Source of the DNA: JBBPYC01 sp965218765
GTDB lineage: Bacteria; Pseudomonadota; Gammaproteobacteria; Burkholderiales; Burkholderiaceae_C
DNA: 64,000 nt
NCBI GenBank assembly: GCA_965218765.1
Contig: CBDCLU010000002.1
Span: 806,001-870,000 of the forward strand
Direction of reading: 5' to 3'
The position numbers and the translations under genes were made by a program. The first letter of the stretch is position 1. Each line of letters opens with the position of its first letter. The notes beneath the pieces are model-generated. The model was given only the letters and a program-made list of their open reading frames with translations. It ran no database searches and was not told the origin of the DNA. This document shows, in pieces, positions 53,666 to 62,810 of the stretch.

Positions 53666-54731
53666 TCAACGCCTTCTCGATCAGTTCCTTGCCGCCCGGC
53701 ACGTTCTCGGCGAACTTCTTGTAGGAGGTTTTCTTGGCCACGTCACGCCACGCGTCGGCTTCCGCGTCGGTCATCGTGACGACCTCGACCTTGTTCTTCT
53801 TGAACACCTCGACCATCTCGTCGTCGAGCTTCTTCGATTCCGACGAGAAGTAGTCTTCCGCCTTCTTCGACGCTACCAAGAGCGCCTTCTTCTGCGCGTC
53901 GTCCAGCTTCGCCCACGCCTTGTTCGAAATCAGCACCGGCTCGTACATGAACCACAGCGCGTTGTCGCCCGGCGCGGTGATGCAGCTCAACTGCTCGTAC
54001 AGGCGAAACGATACGAAGCTGCCGGTCGAGGTGTCGGTGGCCTGGATCACGCCCTGCTGCAGCGCGTTGTAGACGTCGCTGGACGGAATCGCGATCACGG
54101 ACGCGCCTGCGCCGGCCCACATTTGCGAGAACGTCGCGCCGGCCGAGCGCACTTTCATGCCATCGGCATCGGCAGGTTTCCTGATGCATTTGTCCTTGGC
54201 CGCGAAGGCACCGGCCAGCCACGCATCGGCCAGCACCCGGATACCGCCCTTGTCGATGATGCCGCGGATGTCTTCCATGAACGGCGAGGCATCGACGCGC
54301 TGCGCGTGTGCATGGCTCTTGATCAGCCCCGGCATCAGCGTCGCGCCGAACTGCGGATGAAAGCCCGATGCATAGTCGAGCGGAAACGAGCTCATGTCGA
54401 TCTGGCCCGCCAGCATCGCTTTCCACTGCTCCTGCGCCTTCACCAGGCTCGAGCCCGGAAACACCTTGATGGTGAGGCCGACGTTGGCCGCCCCGACTTC
54501 CTTGGCGATCATCTGCACCATCTCGTCGCGCACGTCGCCTTTGCCGCCTGGAAACTGGTGCGAGGCCTTCAGCGTAATTTCCTTGGCCGTGGCCATGCTG
54601 CCGGTCAGCGCCAATGCGCAGGCTGCGGCCAGCGTAGCGACGCCTCGCGCGGCAGGGCCGGACGCACGCATGCCGCGGCGGCGCGCGGCGATTCGGTTGA
54701 TCGCGGCTGCACATGTCATCGAATTGGTCAT
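53655..54731 (-). CDS. TRAP transporter substrate-binding protein (DctP type)
   Basis: A 358-residue periplasmic receptor. The ATG at 54731 has AGGAG ten bases upstream (54741-54745) and gives a long signal peptide (Arg-rich, then the ATLAAACALALTGSMATAKE region). The mature part contains KASHQFPGGKGDVRDEM and, in the ligand pocket, the family Arg in KVRSAGATFSQMWAGAGASV. With the DctM/DctQ pair and the ligase it forms one unit; the ligand is inferred to be malonate or a relative. Confidence 0.92.
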   Translation of the reverse strand: MTNSMTCAAAINRIAARRRGMRASGPAARGVATLAAACALALTGSMATAKEITLKASHQFPGGKGDVRDEMVQMIAKEVGAANVGLTIKVFPGSSLVKAQEQWKAMLAGQIDMSSFPLDYASGFHPQFGATLMPGLIKSHAHAQRVDASPFMEDIRGIIDKGGIRVLADAWLAGAFAAKDKCIRKPADADGMKVRSAGATFSQMWAGAGASVIAIPSSDVYNALQQGVIQATDTSTGSFVSFRLYEQLSCITAPGDNALWFMYEPVLISNKAWAKLDDAQKKALLVASKKAEDYFSSESKKLDDEMVEVFKKNKVEVVTMTDAEADAWRDVAKKTSYKKFAENVPGGKELIEKALSVK

Positions 54732-55047
54732 CTGGAACGTCTCCTGAAAAGATTTTTTGAAATGGTGGCAGCTCGGCCATGCGGCCGTCAGCGGGTGCCG
54801 ACTCATGTTGTTCAAACACTGCTGGCATCGGCCCACAGGACCCTTCAGGGGGGTCAGCCCGGCCATGGCAGCGAGTCTGCAAAATCATTGTATGGGCGGC
54901 ATCCACTCCGGCCAGCCTGCCGGTCGGCCCGGGCTTACCCTAAGCGACCGCCCTATCATCGATGCCGTTGCCTCGATAATTTGCACATCCGCGCTCCCCG
55001 TCTGCCCCGCACTTTTCCCTCGTCCTCCTCCTCTCAAAGGTCTGGTC
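54732..55047. other. Divergent promoter region between the TRAP operon and acnA
   Basis: A gap of 316 bases. It contains a GATAAT box at 54975-54980 about 70 bases before acnA, but no matching -35 was identified with confidence. The AGGAG at 54741-54745 (minus strand) serves the binding-protein gene. Nothing else recognisable. Confidence 0.5.
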
Positions 55048-57963
55048 ATGCCCGAAACATCCCCGCATCCGTTCGCCGCCGTCGTGCGTGAATTCAAGCC
55101 TGGTCCGGGCAAAGCCGGCCAGTTGTATTCGCTACCAGAGCTGGCGAAGAAGTTTCCGAACGTCGCGCGGCTGCCGGTGTCGATCCGCATCGTGCTCGAA
55201 GCGGTGCTGCGCCACTGCGACGGCGAGAAGATCACCGCCGACCACGTTGCGCAACTGGCCAATTGGAAGCCGAATGCGCCGCGCACGGAGGAAATCCCGT
55301 TCACCGTGGCCCGCGTGGTGCTGCAGGATTTCACCGGCGTGCCGCTGCTGGTCGACCTGGCCGCCATGCGCAGCACCGCAAAAAAACTCGGCAAGGACCC
55401 GACCCGGATCGAGCCGATGGTGCCGGTGGACCTGGTGGTCGATCACTCGGTGATGGTCGACTACTACGGCACCCAGAACGCGCTCGATCTGAACATGAAG
55501 CTCGAATTCCAGCGCAACCACGAGCGCTACCAGTTCATGAAATGGGGCATGCAGGCGTTCGACACATTTCGCGTGGTGCCGCCGGGCTTCGGCATCGTGC
55601 ACCAGGTGAATCTCGAATTTCTGGCGCGCGGCGTGCACAAGAAGGCTGGCGGGTCTGGCAGCCCGGTCTATTACCCCGACACGCTGGTCGGCACTGACAG
55701 CCACACCACGATGATCAACGGCATCGGCGTGGTCGGCTGGGGCGTCGGTGGCATCGAGGCGGAAGCGGCGATGCTCGGCCAGCCGGTCTACATGCTGACG
55801 CCGGACGTGGTCGGCTTCGAGCTCACCGGCAAGCTACGGGAAGGCGTGACGGCAACCGATCTGGTGCTCACGGTGACCGAACGGTTGCGGCGCGAAAAAG
55901 TCGTTGGCAAGTTCGTCGAATTCTTCGGCGAAGGCACGCGTACCCTGTCGCTGCCGGACCGCGCGACCATCGGCAACATGGCGCCCGAGTACGGCGCGAC
56001 GATGGGCTTCTTCCCGGTCGATGACAAGACGATCGACTACTTCGAAGGCACGGGACGCGACCTGGCCGAGATCGAGGCGTTCGAGCTGTATTACCGCGCG
56101 CAGGGCCTGTTCGGCGTGCCCAAGACCGGCACGATCGACTACAGCCAGGTTGTGCAACTGGACCTGGCGGACGTGACGCCGAGCCTGGCCGGACCGAAGC
56201 GCCCGCAGGACCGGATCGAGCTCGGCAGCCTCGCGTCGACTTTCTCCGCGCTCTACAGCAAGCCGCCATCGCAAAACGGCTTCAACCAGCCCGCCGAAAC
56301 GTTGAAGACACGGCACCTGGTGCGCGAGACGGACGATTCCCGGACCGAGCCGAAGCCGAAGACGCCGCCGGTCCCGACCGGCGCACCGCGCGATGTCGAG
56401 GAGATGGAATCGAACACGCCGAAGCTGCCCGCCGCCGAGCCGCGTTCCAACACCGACGAGACGGTCGAAGGCAACGTCACGATCGGCAACGGCGACGTGC
56501 TGATCGCCGCGATCACGAGTTGCACCAATACCTCGAACCCGAGCGTGCTGTTGGCCGCCGGCCTGCTGGCCAAGAAGGCGGTCGAGCACGGCCTGAAGGT
56601 GAAGCCGCACATCAAGACCTCGCTGGCGCCCGGCTCGCGCGTGGTGACCGAATATCTGACGCAGGCTGGCCTGCTGCCCTACCTGCAGCAGCTCGGCTTC
56701 AACGTGGTCGGCTACGGCTGTACCACCTGCATCGGCAACTCGGGCGACCTGACACCCGCGATCAACGAGGCGATCGCCAACAGCGACCTGATCTGCGCGG
56801 CGGTACTGTCGGGCAACCGAAATTTCGAAGCGCGCATCCACCCGAACATCAAGGCCAACTTTCTTGCGAGCCCGCCGCTGGTGGTGGCTTATGCGATCGC
56901 CGGCACTGTGCTGACCGACCTGATGACGCAGCCGGTCGGCAAGGGCGACGGCGGGCGCGACGTCTATCTCGGCGACATCTGGCCGACGGCGGCCGAAGTG
57001 CAAAGCCTGATGAAGTTCGCGATGAACGGCAAGGCATTCCGCGAAAATTATGCAAAGGTCAAGGCCGCGCCGGGCGAGCTCTGGACGCACATCGAAGGCG
57101 CGGAAGGCGAAACTTACAACTGGCCAGAGAGCACCTACATTGCCCAGCCGCCGTTCTTCGAAGACTTTGCTACCAATAAAGAAGCAGCAAACGAAGGCAG
57201 CACAAGCGCTACGCCCCAAAAAAGTTATGTAGTGACGGGTGCGCGCATCATGGCGCTGTTCGGCGACTCGATCACCACCGACCACATCTCGCCGGCCGGC
57301 AGCATCAAGGCAAGTTCCCCCGCGGGCCGCTGGCTGCAGGACCACGGTGTGAAGAAGGAAGACTTCAACAGCTACGGCGCACGCCGGGGCAACCACGACG
57401 TGATGATGCGCGGCACGTTTGCGAACGTGCGCATCAAGAATCTGATGATCCCGCCGCAGCAGGACGGCTCGCGCGAGGAAGGCGGCGTCACGCTCTACCA
57501 CGCGGACGGACAACAGCCTGAGAAGATGCCGATCTTCGACGCCGCGATGAAGTACATGGAAGCCAATGTGCCCACCGTGATCTTCGCGGGCGAGGAATAC
57601 GGCACCGGCTCCAGCCGTGACTGGGCCGCTAAGGGCACGCAGCTGCTCGGCATCAGGGCCGTGGTCGCGCGCAGCTTCGAGCGCATCCACCGCAGCAACC
57701 TGATCGGCATGGGCGTGCTGCCGCTGCAGTTCAAGGCGGGCGATTCGTGGGACAAGCTGGGCCTCAAGGGCGACGAGACGGTTGAAGTGCATCCCGACCC
57801 ATCGCTGAAGCCGCAAAGCGAAGCCACCGTGATCATCAAGGGCACGGACGGCCAGCAGCGCGAGTTCAAGGCGGTGCTGCGCATCGACACGCCGATCGAA
57901 GTGGACTACTACAAGAACGGCGGCATCCTGCCGTACGTGCTGCAGCAGTTGCTGGCGGCCTGA
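55048..57963 (+). CDS. acnA: Aconitate hydratase (AcnA type)
   Basis: Fe-S enzyme of the citrate and glyoxylate cycles. The 971-residue product has the cluster-binding motifs SCTNTSNPSV and GYGCTTCIGNSGDL, and the C-terminal swivel domain with GDSITTDHISPAG and EEYGTGSSRDWAAKG. It is about 80 residues longer than E. coli AcnA (891). The excess lies in a charged linker (about residues 425-470, Pro/Glu/Thr-rich) and a second linker (about 705-729) encoded by lower-GC, repeat-like DNA. The ATG at 55048 (MPETSPHPFAAVV) is used; earlier in-frame codons show no homology. Confidence 0.95.
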   Translation: MPETSPHPFAAVVREFKPGPGKAGQLYSLPELAKKFPNVARLPVSIRIVLEAVLRHCDGEKITADHVAQLANWKPNAPRTEEIPFTVARVVLQDFTGVPLLVDLAAMRSTAKKLGKDPTRIEPMVPVDLVVDHSVMVDYYGTQNALDLNMKLEFQRNHERYQFMKWGMQAFDTFRVVPPGFGIVHQVNLEFLARGVHKKAGGSGSPVYYPDTLVGTDSHTTMINGIGVVGWGVGGIEAEAAMLGQPVYMLTPDVVGFELTGKLREGVTATDLVLTVTERLRREKVVGKFVEFFGEGTRTLSLPDRATIGNMAPEYGATMGFFPVDDKTIDYFEGTGRDLAEIEAFELYYRAQGLFGVPKTGTIDYSQVVQLDLADVTPSLAGPKRPQDRIELGSLASTFSALYSKPPSQNGFNQPAETLKTRHLVRETDDSRTEPKPKTPPVPTGAPRDVEEMESNTPKLPAAEPRSNTDETVEGNVTIGNGDVLIAAITSCTNTSNPSVLLAAGLLAKKAVEHGLKVKPHIKTSLAPGSRVVTEYLTQAGLLPYLQQLGFNVVGYGCTTCIGNSGDLTPAINEAIANSDLICAAVLSGNRNFEARIHPNIKANFLASPPLVVAYAIAGTVLTDLMTQPVGKGDGGRDVYLGDIWPTAAEVQSLMKFAMNGKAFRENYAKVKAAPGELWTHIEGAEGETYNWPESTYIAQPPFFEDFATNKEAANEGSTSATPQKSYVVTGARIMALFGDSITTDHISPAGSIKASSPAGRWLQDHGVKKEDFNSYGARRGNHDVMMRGTFANVRIKNLMIPPQQDGSREEGGVTLYHADGQQPEKMPIFDAAMKYMEANVPTVIFAGEEYGTGSSRDWAAKGTQLLGIRAVVARSFERIHRSNLIGMGVLPLQFKAGDSWDKLGLKGDETVEVHPDPSLKPQSEATVIIKGTDGQQREFKAVLRIDTPIEVDYYKNGGILPYVLQQLLAA
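57169..57231 (-). repeat. Degenerate dispersed repeat, family B, inside acnA
   Basis: Read on the minus strand: GGGGCGTAGCGCTTG, then CTGCCTTCG, CTGCTTCTTTATT and GGTAGCAAAG, the block order seen at 3101-3153. The segment is more AT-rich than the flanking gene and encodes the linker FATNKEAANEGSTSATPQ in frame. Confidence 0.55.
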
Positions 57964-57968
57964 CGTCG

Positions 57969-59183
57969 GTGACGCCAGGCGACCGGCCACGCGCGCTGGT
58001 TGCCGGCGGCGGTATCGGCGGGCTTGCGGCCGGCATCGCGTGCGCGCGGGCCGGCTTCGACGTCAGGATATTCGAGCGCGCCGCAGCGTTCAGCGACATC
58101 GGCGCCGGCATCCAGCTCGGGCCGAACGCGACGCGGGTGCTGCATCGGTGGCAGCTCGCAGCGCCACTCGCGGCTGTGGCTTCGTTCCCCGATCGATTGC
58201 GGGTGCGCCACGCGCACAGCGGAACCACGCTTGGATTGCTCGAACTGGGACGGCGCGCCGAGCAGCGCTACGGCGCGCCGTACGCAACCCTGCATCGCGC
58301 CGATCTGCAGCGGCTGCTGCGCGACGCAGTCGCCGCCCAGCGCGATATCCAGTTTGAACCGGGCTGCGCGATCGGTTCGTTCCAGCAAGACGAAGCCGGC
58401 GTGACGCTGTCGGCAAACGACGCCCACAGCGATTTGCTGGTCGGCGCCGACGGGCTTTGGAGCGGGGTGCGCGAGCAGCTGCTTCGCGACGATCCGCCGC
58501 AGCCGACCGGCCACCTCGCTTATCGCGCGCTGGTCCGCCAGCGCGATTTGCCCAGCCCTTCGCGCAGCGCCGACGTGAACGTCTGGCTTGGGCGCCGGCT
58601 GCATGTGGTCGCGTATCCGGTGCGTGGCGGTGCGTGGCTGAATCTGGTCGGAATCGTGCATCGATCAGCGACAACGGTGAATACGCAGACAGGCGGATGG
58701 GACGAAACCACCGACGCGGCGGACTTGCTCGCGGCGCTGTCGGGTTGCTGCTGCGCGTTGCAGACGCTGGTGCGCTCGATTGCGGACTGGCGTCTGTGGG
58801 TGCTGTACGACCGGGCACCGATGCGCAGCGCGGCCGAGCATGCACGCGGCCGGGTCGTGCTGATCGGCGATGCCGCGCATCCGATGCGCCCCTATCTCGC
58901 ACAGGGCGCCGGCATGGCGATCGAGGACGCGGCGCAGCTCGAAGCGGTGCTCGGCGGCGCCACCCCGTCCCAGATCGAAGCACGCCTGCAGCGCTTCGCG
59001 CAAGCACGTTGGCGGCGCAACGCGCGAGTGCAGGCGCGGGCGCGCAGGAACGGGCACATCTTTCATTCGGCCGGATTGGTCGCCGAAGTGCGCGACGCGG
59101 CATTGCGCGTCCTCGGCGCACGGTTGCTCGATTTGCCCTGGCTTTATGGCTACGCCGGCGCGTCGTTGCAAGCCGCGCGCTGA
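57969..59183 (+). CDS. FAD-dependent aromatic-ring monooxygenase (salicylate hydroxylase-like)
   Basis: A 404-residue group A flavoprotein monooxygenase. The FAD dinucleotide fold is AGGGIGGLAAGIACARAG, with the VGADGLWSGVRE motif and the FAD-ribityl motif GDAAHPMRPYLAQGAG. It hydroxylates an aromatic or related ring in most relatives; the substrate here is unknown. The GTG start is five bases after the acnA stop, suggesting co-transcription. A role as kynurenine 3-monooxygenase is not supported by sequence length or neighbours. Confidence 0.85.
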   Translation: MTPGDRPRALVAGGGIGGLAAGIACARAGFDVRIFERAAAFSDIGAGIQLGPNATRVLHRWQLAAPLAAVASFPDRLRVRHAHSGTTLGLLELGRRAEQRYGAPYATLHRADLQRLLRDAVAAQRDIQFEPGCAIGSFQQDEAGVTLSANDAHSDLLVGADGLWSGVREQLLRDDPPQPTGHLAYRALVRQRDLPSPSRSADVNVWLGRRLHVVAYPVRGGAWLNLVGIVHRSATTVNTQTGGWDETTDAADLLAALSGCCCALQTLVRSIADWRLWVLYDRAPMRSAAEHARGRVVLIGDAAHPMRPYLAQGAGMAIEDAAQLEAVLGGATPSQIEARLQRFAQARWRRNARVQARARRNGHIFHSAGLVAEVRDAALRVLGARLLDLPWLYGYAGASLQAAR

Positions 59184-59216
59184 CTGGTCTACCAGCGCGT
59201 TCGAGCGGTCCGATTT

Positions 59217-60962
59217 TCAGCCGGGTGAGCAGTAGACCTCGACCGCCGCCAGCACGGCCGCCGTCTGAGCATCGTGCGCAAACCGGAACGCGTCGCCGTA
59301 GACGGTCTCGTCAGGGAACTCCGTGATCAGCGACAGCGGCGTCGGCTCCTTCGCGCTCTCGGTGACCTGCACCGGGATCCCGTGCACTGTCTCGAAGCCA
59401 TCGGCTCCTGAATGCGCGCGAAACCAGGCGAGCTGGCGTGCGTTGAACTCGATCAGGCCGGGCACCGATGCAAGCCGCGCCGTCACGCGGGCCAGCAGCC
59501 GCTGCGCTTCGTCCTGCCAGCCGGGATGGTGGCGCAGCACCAGAAAGAATCCCTTGGGGATCGTCCACAGCTCGAACCCGCGCGGAATGTAGCCGGTCAG
59601 CGGCCGTGTCCACTCGTGGGCCGGATAGCCGTGCAGGTTGATGTGCAGCTGCGCACCGCTCAAGTGAATCGCTTGTTCGCGAGCGGCCCGTTCGAGCATC
59701 GGGGCGCGCTCGCGGTACGCGATGTCATCGCCCAAGGCGCTGTAGCGCGCGGCGTGGTGCATGTGGCGCGGATGGACTTCGCAAAGCGCTCTGTGCAGCG
59801 CATAGCCGTCCGGGTTTTCGAGCGCGATCACCGCAAAATGCGCATCGCCACGCCGTTGCAGCGTCTGCGCGGCGCGCAGCGCGCCGACCACGCCGGACGT
59901 CTCGTTGGCGTGTTGCCCGCCGGAGATCAGCACCGCCGGCCCCGGCCCGGCGTGATACAGGCCGAGCACCTGGCGGCCTTCTCGCGACAGCGCCTGGAAC
60001 GGCTGCCCATGCAGCTGCTGCATGGCCTGGGCGATGCAGCCGGCCGACAGAGGCGCATCAGCCTCGACAAGCTGCACGCAGGCAGGGCCGGCTTCCGGTT
60101 CCGGGCCGGCAAACGGCTCCATCGACACCTGCAGACGGCAACGGTCGCCCAACGCGCGCCGCACATCCGGCACGATCTGACCGGGCTGCAAGCCACGGTC
60201 ACCGAGCGGCCGGCCCGAATGCCGCTGAAAGAATTCGAGCAGCGAGAAATACCAGTCCTCGTGCAGCGCCTCGAACGTGCTGAGCAGTTCCTCGCCACAA
60301 CCCAACTCGCGTTCGATGCCGCCGATGTCGGCGCGCAGCAGCAGGCGCTCGAAGTACGGCTCCTGCTGCCCCCAGTCGTGGTTGGCAACCGCATCGATCG
60401 CCGCTTCGAACACCGATTCGTAATCGGTCGCACGGCGCTCATCGATGACGACCGGACGGTGTTCGCCAGCCATGCGCACGCGAATCCAGCCGGTCGGCGA
60501 CAGGCAAGTCGCGCCGGCGTGATCCACGTGCAGGCGATTGGGTGCGAATACGCGGTGCTGGGTCGAACGCTGGTCCGCGTAACGCAGTTCGACGTCATAC
60601 CAGAGCGTTGCATCCCCCGCTTCGAACACCAGCGCCGCATCGCCGAGCATGCCGGCCAGCGGATACGCTTCAAGCGTGAACCGGTTCGGCGGCGCGCAGG
60701 AATGCACCGGGTAACGCACGCGGACTTCAGCCAGTCCGTCCAGCTCAGCCTCTTCGAGAAAAAAATGCACGAGCGGCTTGTAGGCGCTGCGAAAGCGAGC
60801 GTGGACATCCAGCACCGCCAGCCGCGCCTCGGCCGCGCGCCGCGCCGCTTCGTCCTCGAACAGCCAGGCCTCGACCGTGGCGCCGCGACGATCCTGGGCA
60901 GAAAGCTCGGCTTCCCATTCACCGAGCGAACGGGCGAAGGTGCGATCGAACAAAACGGCCAT
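59217..60962 (-). CDS. M14-type zinc carboxypeptidase with long N-terminal region
   Basis: A 581-residue protein with a C-terminal M14-like domain. The metal-binding pair is HANE (His351, Glu354), the third ligand is in NLHGYPAHEW (His444), and a possible catalytic Glu lies near TEFPDETVYGD. The first 330 residues do not match a family I recognise. There is no signal peptide, so it should act in the cytoplasm. Fifteen bases after the peptide permease gene, it likely trims imported peptides, possibly muropeptides or unusual oligopeptides. Confidence 0.75.
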   Translation of the reverse strand: MAVLFDRTFARSLGEWEAELSAQDRRGATVEAWLFEDEAARRAAEARLAVLDVHARFRSAYKPLVHFFLEEAELDGLAEVRVRYPVHSCAPPNRFTLEAYPLAGMLGDAALVFEAGDATLWYDVELRYADQRSTQHRVFAPNRLHVDHAGATCLSPTGWIRVRMAGEHRPVVIDERRATDYESVFEAAIDAVANHDWGQQEPYFERLLLRADIGGIERELGCGEELLSTFEALHEDWYFSLLEFFQRHSGRPLGDRGLQPGQIVPDVRRALGDRCRLQVSMEPFAGPEPEAGPACVQLVEADAPLSAGCIAQAMQQLHGQPFQALSREGRQVLGLYHAGPGPAVLISGGQHANETSGVVGALRAAQTLQRRGDAHFAVIALENPDGYALHRALCEVHPRHMHHAARYSALGDDIAYRERAPMLERAAREQAIHLSGAQLHINLHGYPAHEWTRPLTGYIPRGFELWTIPKGFFLVLRHHPGWQDEAQRLLARVTARLASVPGLIEFNARQLAWFRAHSGADGFETVHGIPVQVTESAKEPTPLSLITEFPDETVYGDAFRFAHDAQTAAVLAAVEVYCSPG

Positions 60963-60977
60963 CGGTCCTGGTCCTGG

Positions 60978-61862
60978 TCAGTCCGTTGAAGTCGGATCGA
61001 GCCGATCGCGCAGCCAGTCACCAAGCAGGTTCAGGCCGAGCACCGTCAGCATGATCGCGAGCCCCGGAAACACGCTGACCCACCAGGCGGTCTGCAGGTA
61101 AGTGCGGCCATCGGCCAGCATGCCGCCCCAGCTTGGAATGGTCGGATCGACGCCCAGGCCCAGGAACGTCAGGCTGCTCTCCAGCAGGATGTTGTTCGCC
61201 ACGTTGAGCATCATCAGAATCACGAGCGGGCCGAGCAGGTTCGGCAGGATGTGGTGCCGGATCATCGCCAGGTCCCGCACGCCGAAGGATCGCGCCGCCT
61301 GCACGAACTCCCGCTCGCGCAAGGCCAGCACCTGCGCGCGCACCAGCCGCGCGTACTGCACCCACTGGGACACGATCATGAACAGCACGATGTTCGTGAT
61401 GCCGCCGCCCAGGATCGAGATGAACGTCATCGCGACCAGGATGAACGGCAGCGCAAGCTGCACGTCGGCGAATCGCATCACCAGCACGTCCCAGAAGCCG
61501 CGGTACCAGCCCGCGACCACGCCCATCACGGTGCCAAGCAGCGCACCGCCGGCCGCGGACAGAAAGCCGACGGTCAGCGAAATCTTGCCGCCGACGATGA
61601 CCCTGGCCAGCACGTCGCGCCCGAGCGGATCGGTGCCGAACGCATGCGCCAGCGACTGAAACGGCCGGGTCAGCCGTGCTGCGAGATTCATCGCTTCCCC
61701 GCCATCGGGAAACAGCCAGCCAGACAGCAGCACCGCGGCGACCATGCCGACCGTGAGCACGCCGCCCAGCACGAGTTCGAGCGAAGCCAGCCGGCGGCGT
61801 GGCCTGGTCACCGCCTGTCTGGGCAATTCCAGGGGCTCGATGGTTCGGCTCAGCTCGCTCAT
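60978..61862 (-). CDS. Peptide ABC transporter permease (DppC type)
   Basis: A 294-residue permease with about six helices. The N terminus has a soluble start then LGGVLTVGMVAAVLLSGW, the segment GTDPLGRDVLARVIVGGKIS, and the EAA loop AARSFGVRDLAMIRHHILPN. The ATG at 61862 overlaps the DppB stop by four bases (ATGA), which decides the start. Confidence 0.94.
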   Translation of the reverse strand: MSELSRTIEPLELPRQAVTRPRRRLASLELVLGGVLTVGMVAAVLLSGWLFPDGGEAMNLAARLTRPFQSLAHAFGTDPLGRDVLARVIVGGKISLTVGFLSAAGGALLGTVMGVVAGWYRGFWDVLVMRFADVQLALPFILVAMTFISILGGGITNIVLFMIVSQWVQYARLVRAQVLALREREFVQAARSFGVRDLAMIRHHILPNLLGPLVILMMLNVANNILLESSLTFLGLGVDPTIPSWGGMLADGRTYLQTAWWVSVFPGLAIMLTVLGLNLLGDWLRDRLDPTSTD

Positions 61863-62782
61863 CGCGTGCGGATCCGCGGATCGATCAGTCCATACGCCAC
61901 GTCCACCACCAGGTTGACCATGACGATCACGATCGCGAGCACCGTGACCGTGCCCTGCAGCACCGGATAGTCGCGGGCGCCGATCGCATCGAACGCCAGC
62001 GTGCCCATGCCGGGCCAATTGAAGACCTTCTCGATCACCACGATGCCGCCGATCAGCCCACCGAACTGCAGGCCTAGATACGTCACGAGCGGAATCGCGC
62101 AGTTGCGCAGCGCGTGCTTGTAGAGCACCACGCGCTCGGACAAGCCCTTGCTGCGCGCCACGGTGATGTACTGCGCGGACAGCGTCTCGAGCATGGTGGT
62201 GCGCACGAGCCGGATGTTGGTTGCGCTCAGGATGACCGCCATCGTGAGCGACGGCATCACGAGGCTCGCGGCGCCGTCCCAGCCCGACGGCGGCAGCAGC
62301 GGGAACGTGATGGACAGCAGCAGCACCAGCATCAGCGCGAGCCAGAAATTCGGAAACGACAGGCCGACCAGCGACACGATGCGGATCACCTGATCGAGCG
62401 GTTTGCCACGCTTGACCGCCGCACGGATGCCGAGCGGGATCGAGATCAGGATCGACGCGACCACCGATGTGAACGCGAGCATCAGCGTGGCCGGCAGCGC
62501 ATCCGAAATCAGCCGCGCAACCGGCGTGCCGCCGAGAAAGCTGCGACCGAAGTCGCCGTGCAGCATGCCCTGCAGGTAGCTCAGGTACTGCACATGAAAC
62601 GGCTGGTTCAGCCCGAGCGCCCGCCGGATGTTGTCCAGATCGGCTTCGTTCACGCTGCCCGATCCCTGGCTCAGCATCAATGCCGGATCGCCGGTCAGCC
62701 GGATTGCGTACGACACCAGCAGCGTCACCGCGACGATCACGAACAGCGCCTGCAGCAGGCGTTTGAGCAGAAAGCCGACCAT
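61859..62782 (-). CDS. Peptide ABC transporter permease (DppB type)
   Basis: A 307-residue permease with about six helices. The N-terminal FLLKRLLQALFVIVAVTLLV segment, the GDFGRSFLGGTPV motif and the EAA loop ARSKGLSERVVLYKHALRN are typical. It lies 28 bases after the binding-protein gene and forms the channel with DppC. No ATPase gene of the set is in the window. Confidence 0.94.
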   Translation of the reverse strand: MVGFLLKRLLQALFVIVAVTLLVSYAIRLTGDPALMLSQGSGSVNEADLDNIRRALGLNQPFHVQYLSYLQGMLHGDFGRSFLGGTPVARLISDALPATLMLAFTSVVASILISIPLGIRAAVKRGKPLDQVIRIVSLVGLSFPNFWLALMLVLLLSITFPLLPPSGWDGAASLVMPSLTMAVILSATNIRLVRTTMLETLSAQYITVARSKGLSERVVLYKHALRNCAIPLVTYLGLQFGGLIGGIVVIEKVFNWPGMGTLAFDAIGARDYPVLQGTVTVLAIVIVMVNLVVDVAYGLIDPRIRTR

Positions 62783-62810
62783 CCGCCTGTTGCGCTTGCC
62801 GTTCGAACGC

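Noticed and set aside
57969..59183. Kynurenine 3-monooxygenase
   Set aside because: The gene is a group A flavin monooxygenase, but it is 22 kb from the kyn genes, shorter than typical Kmo and lacks its C-terminal membrane part.
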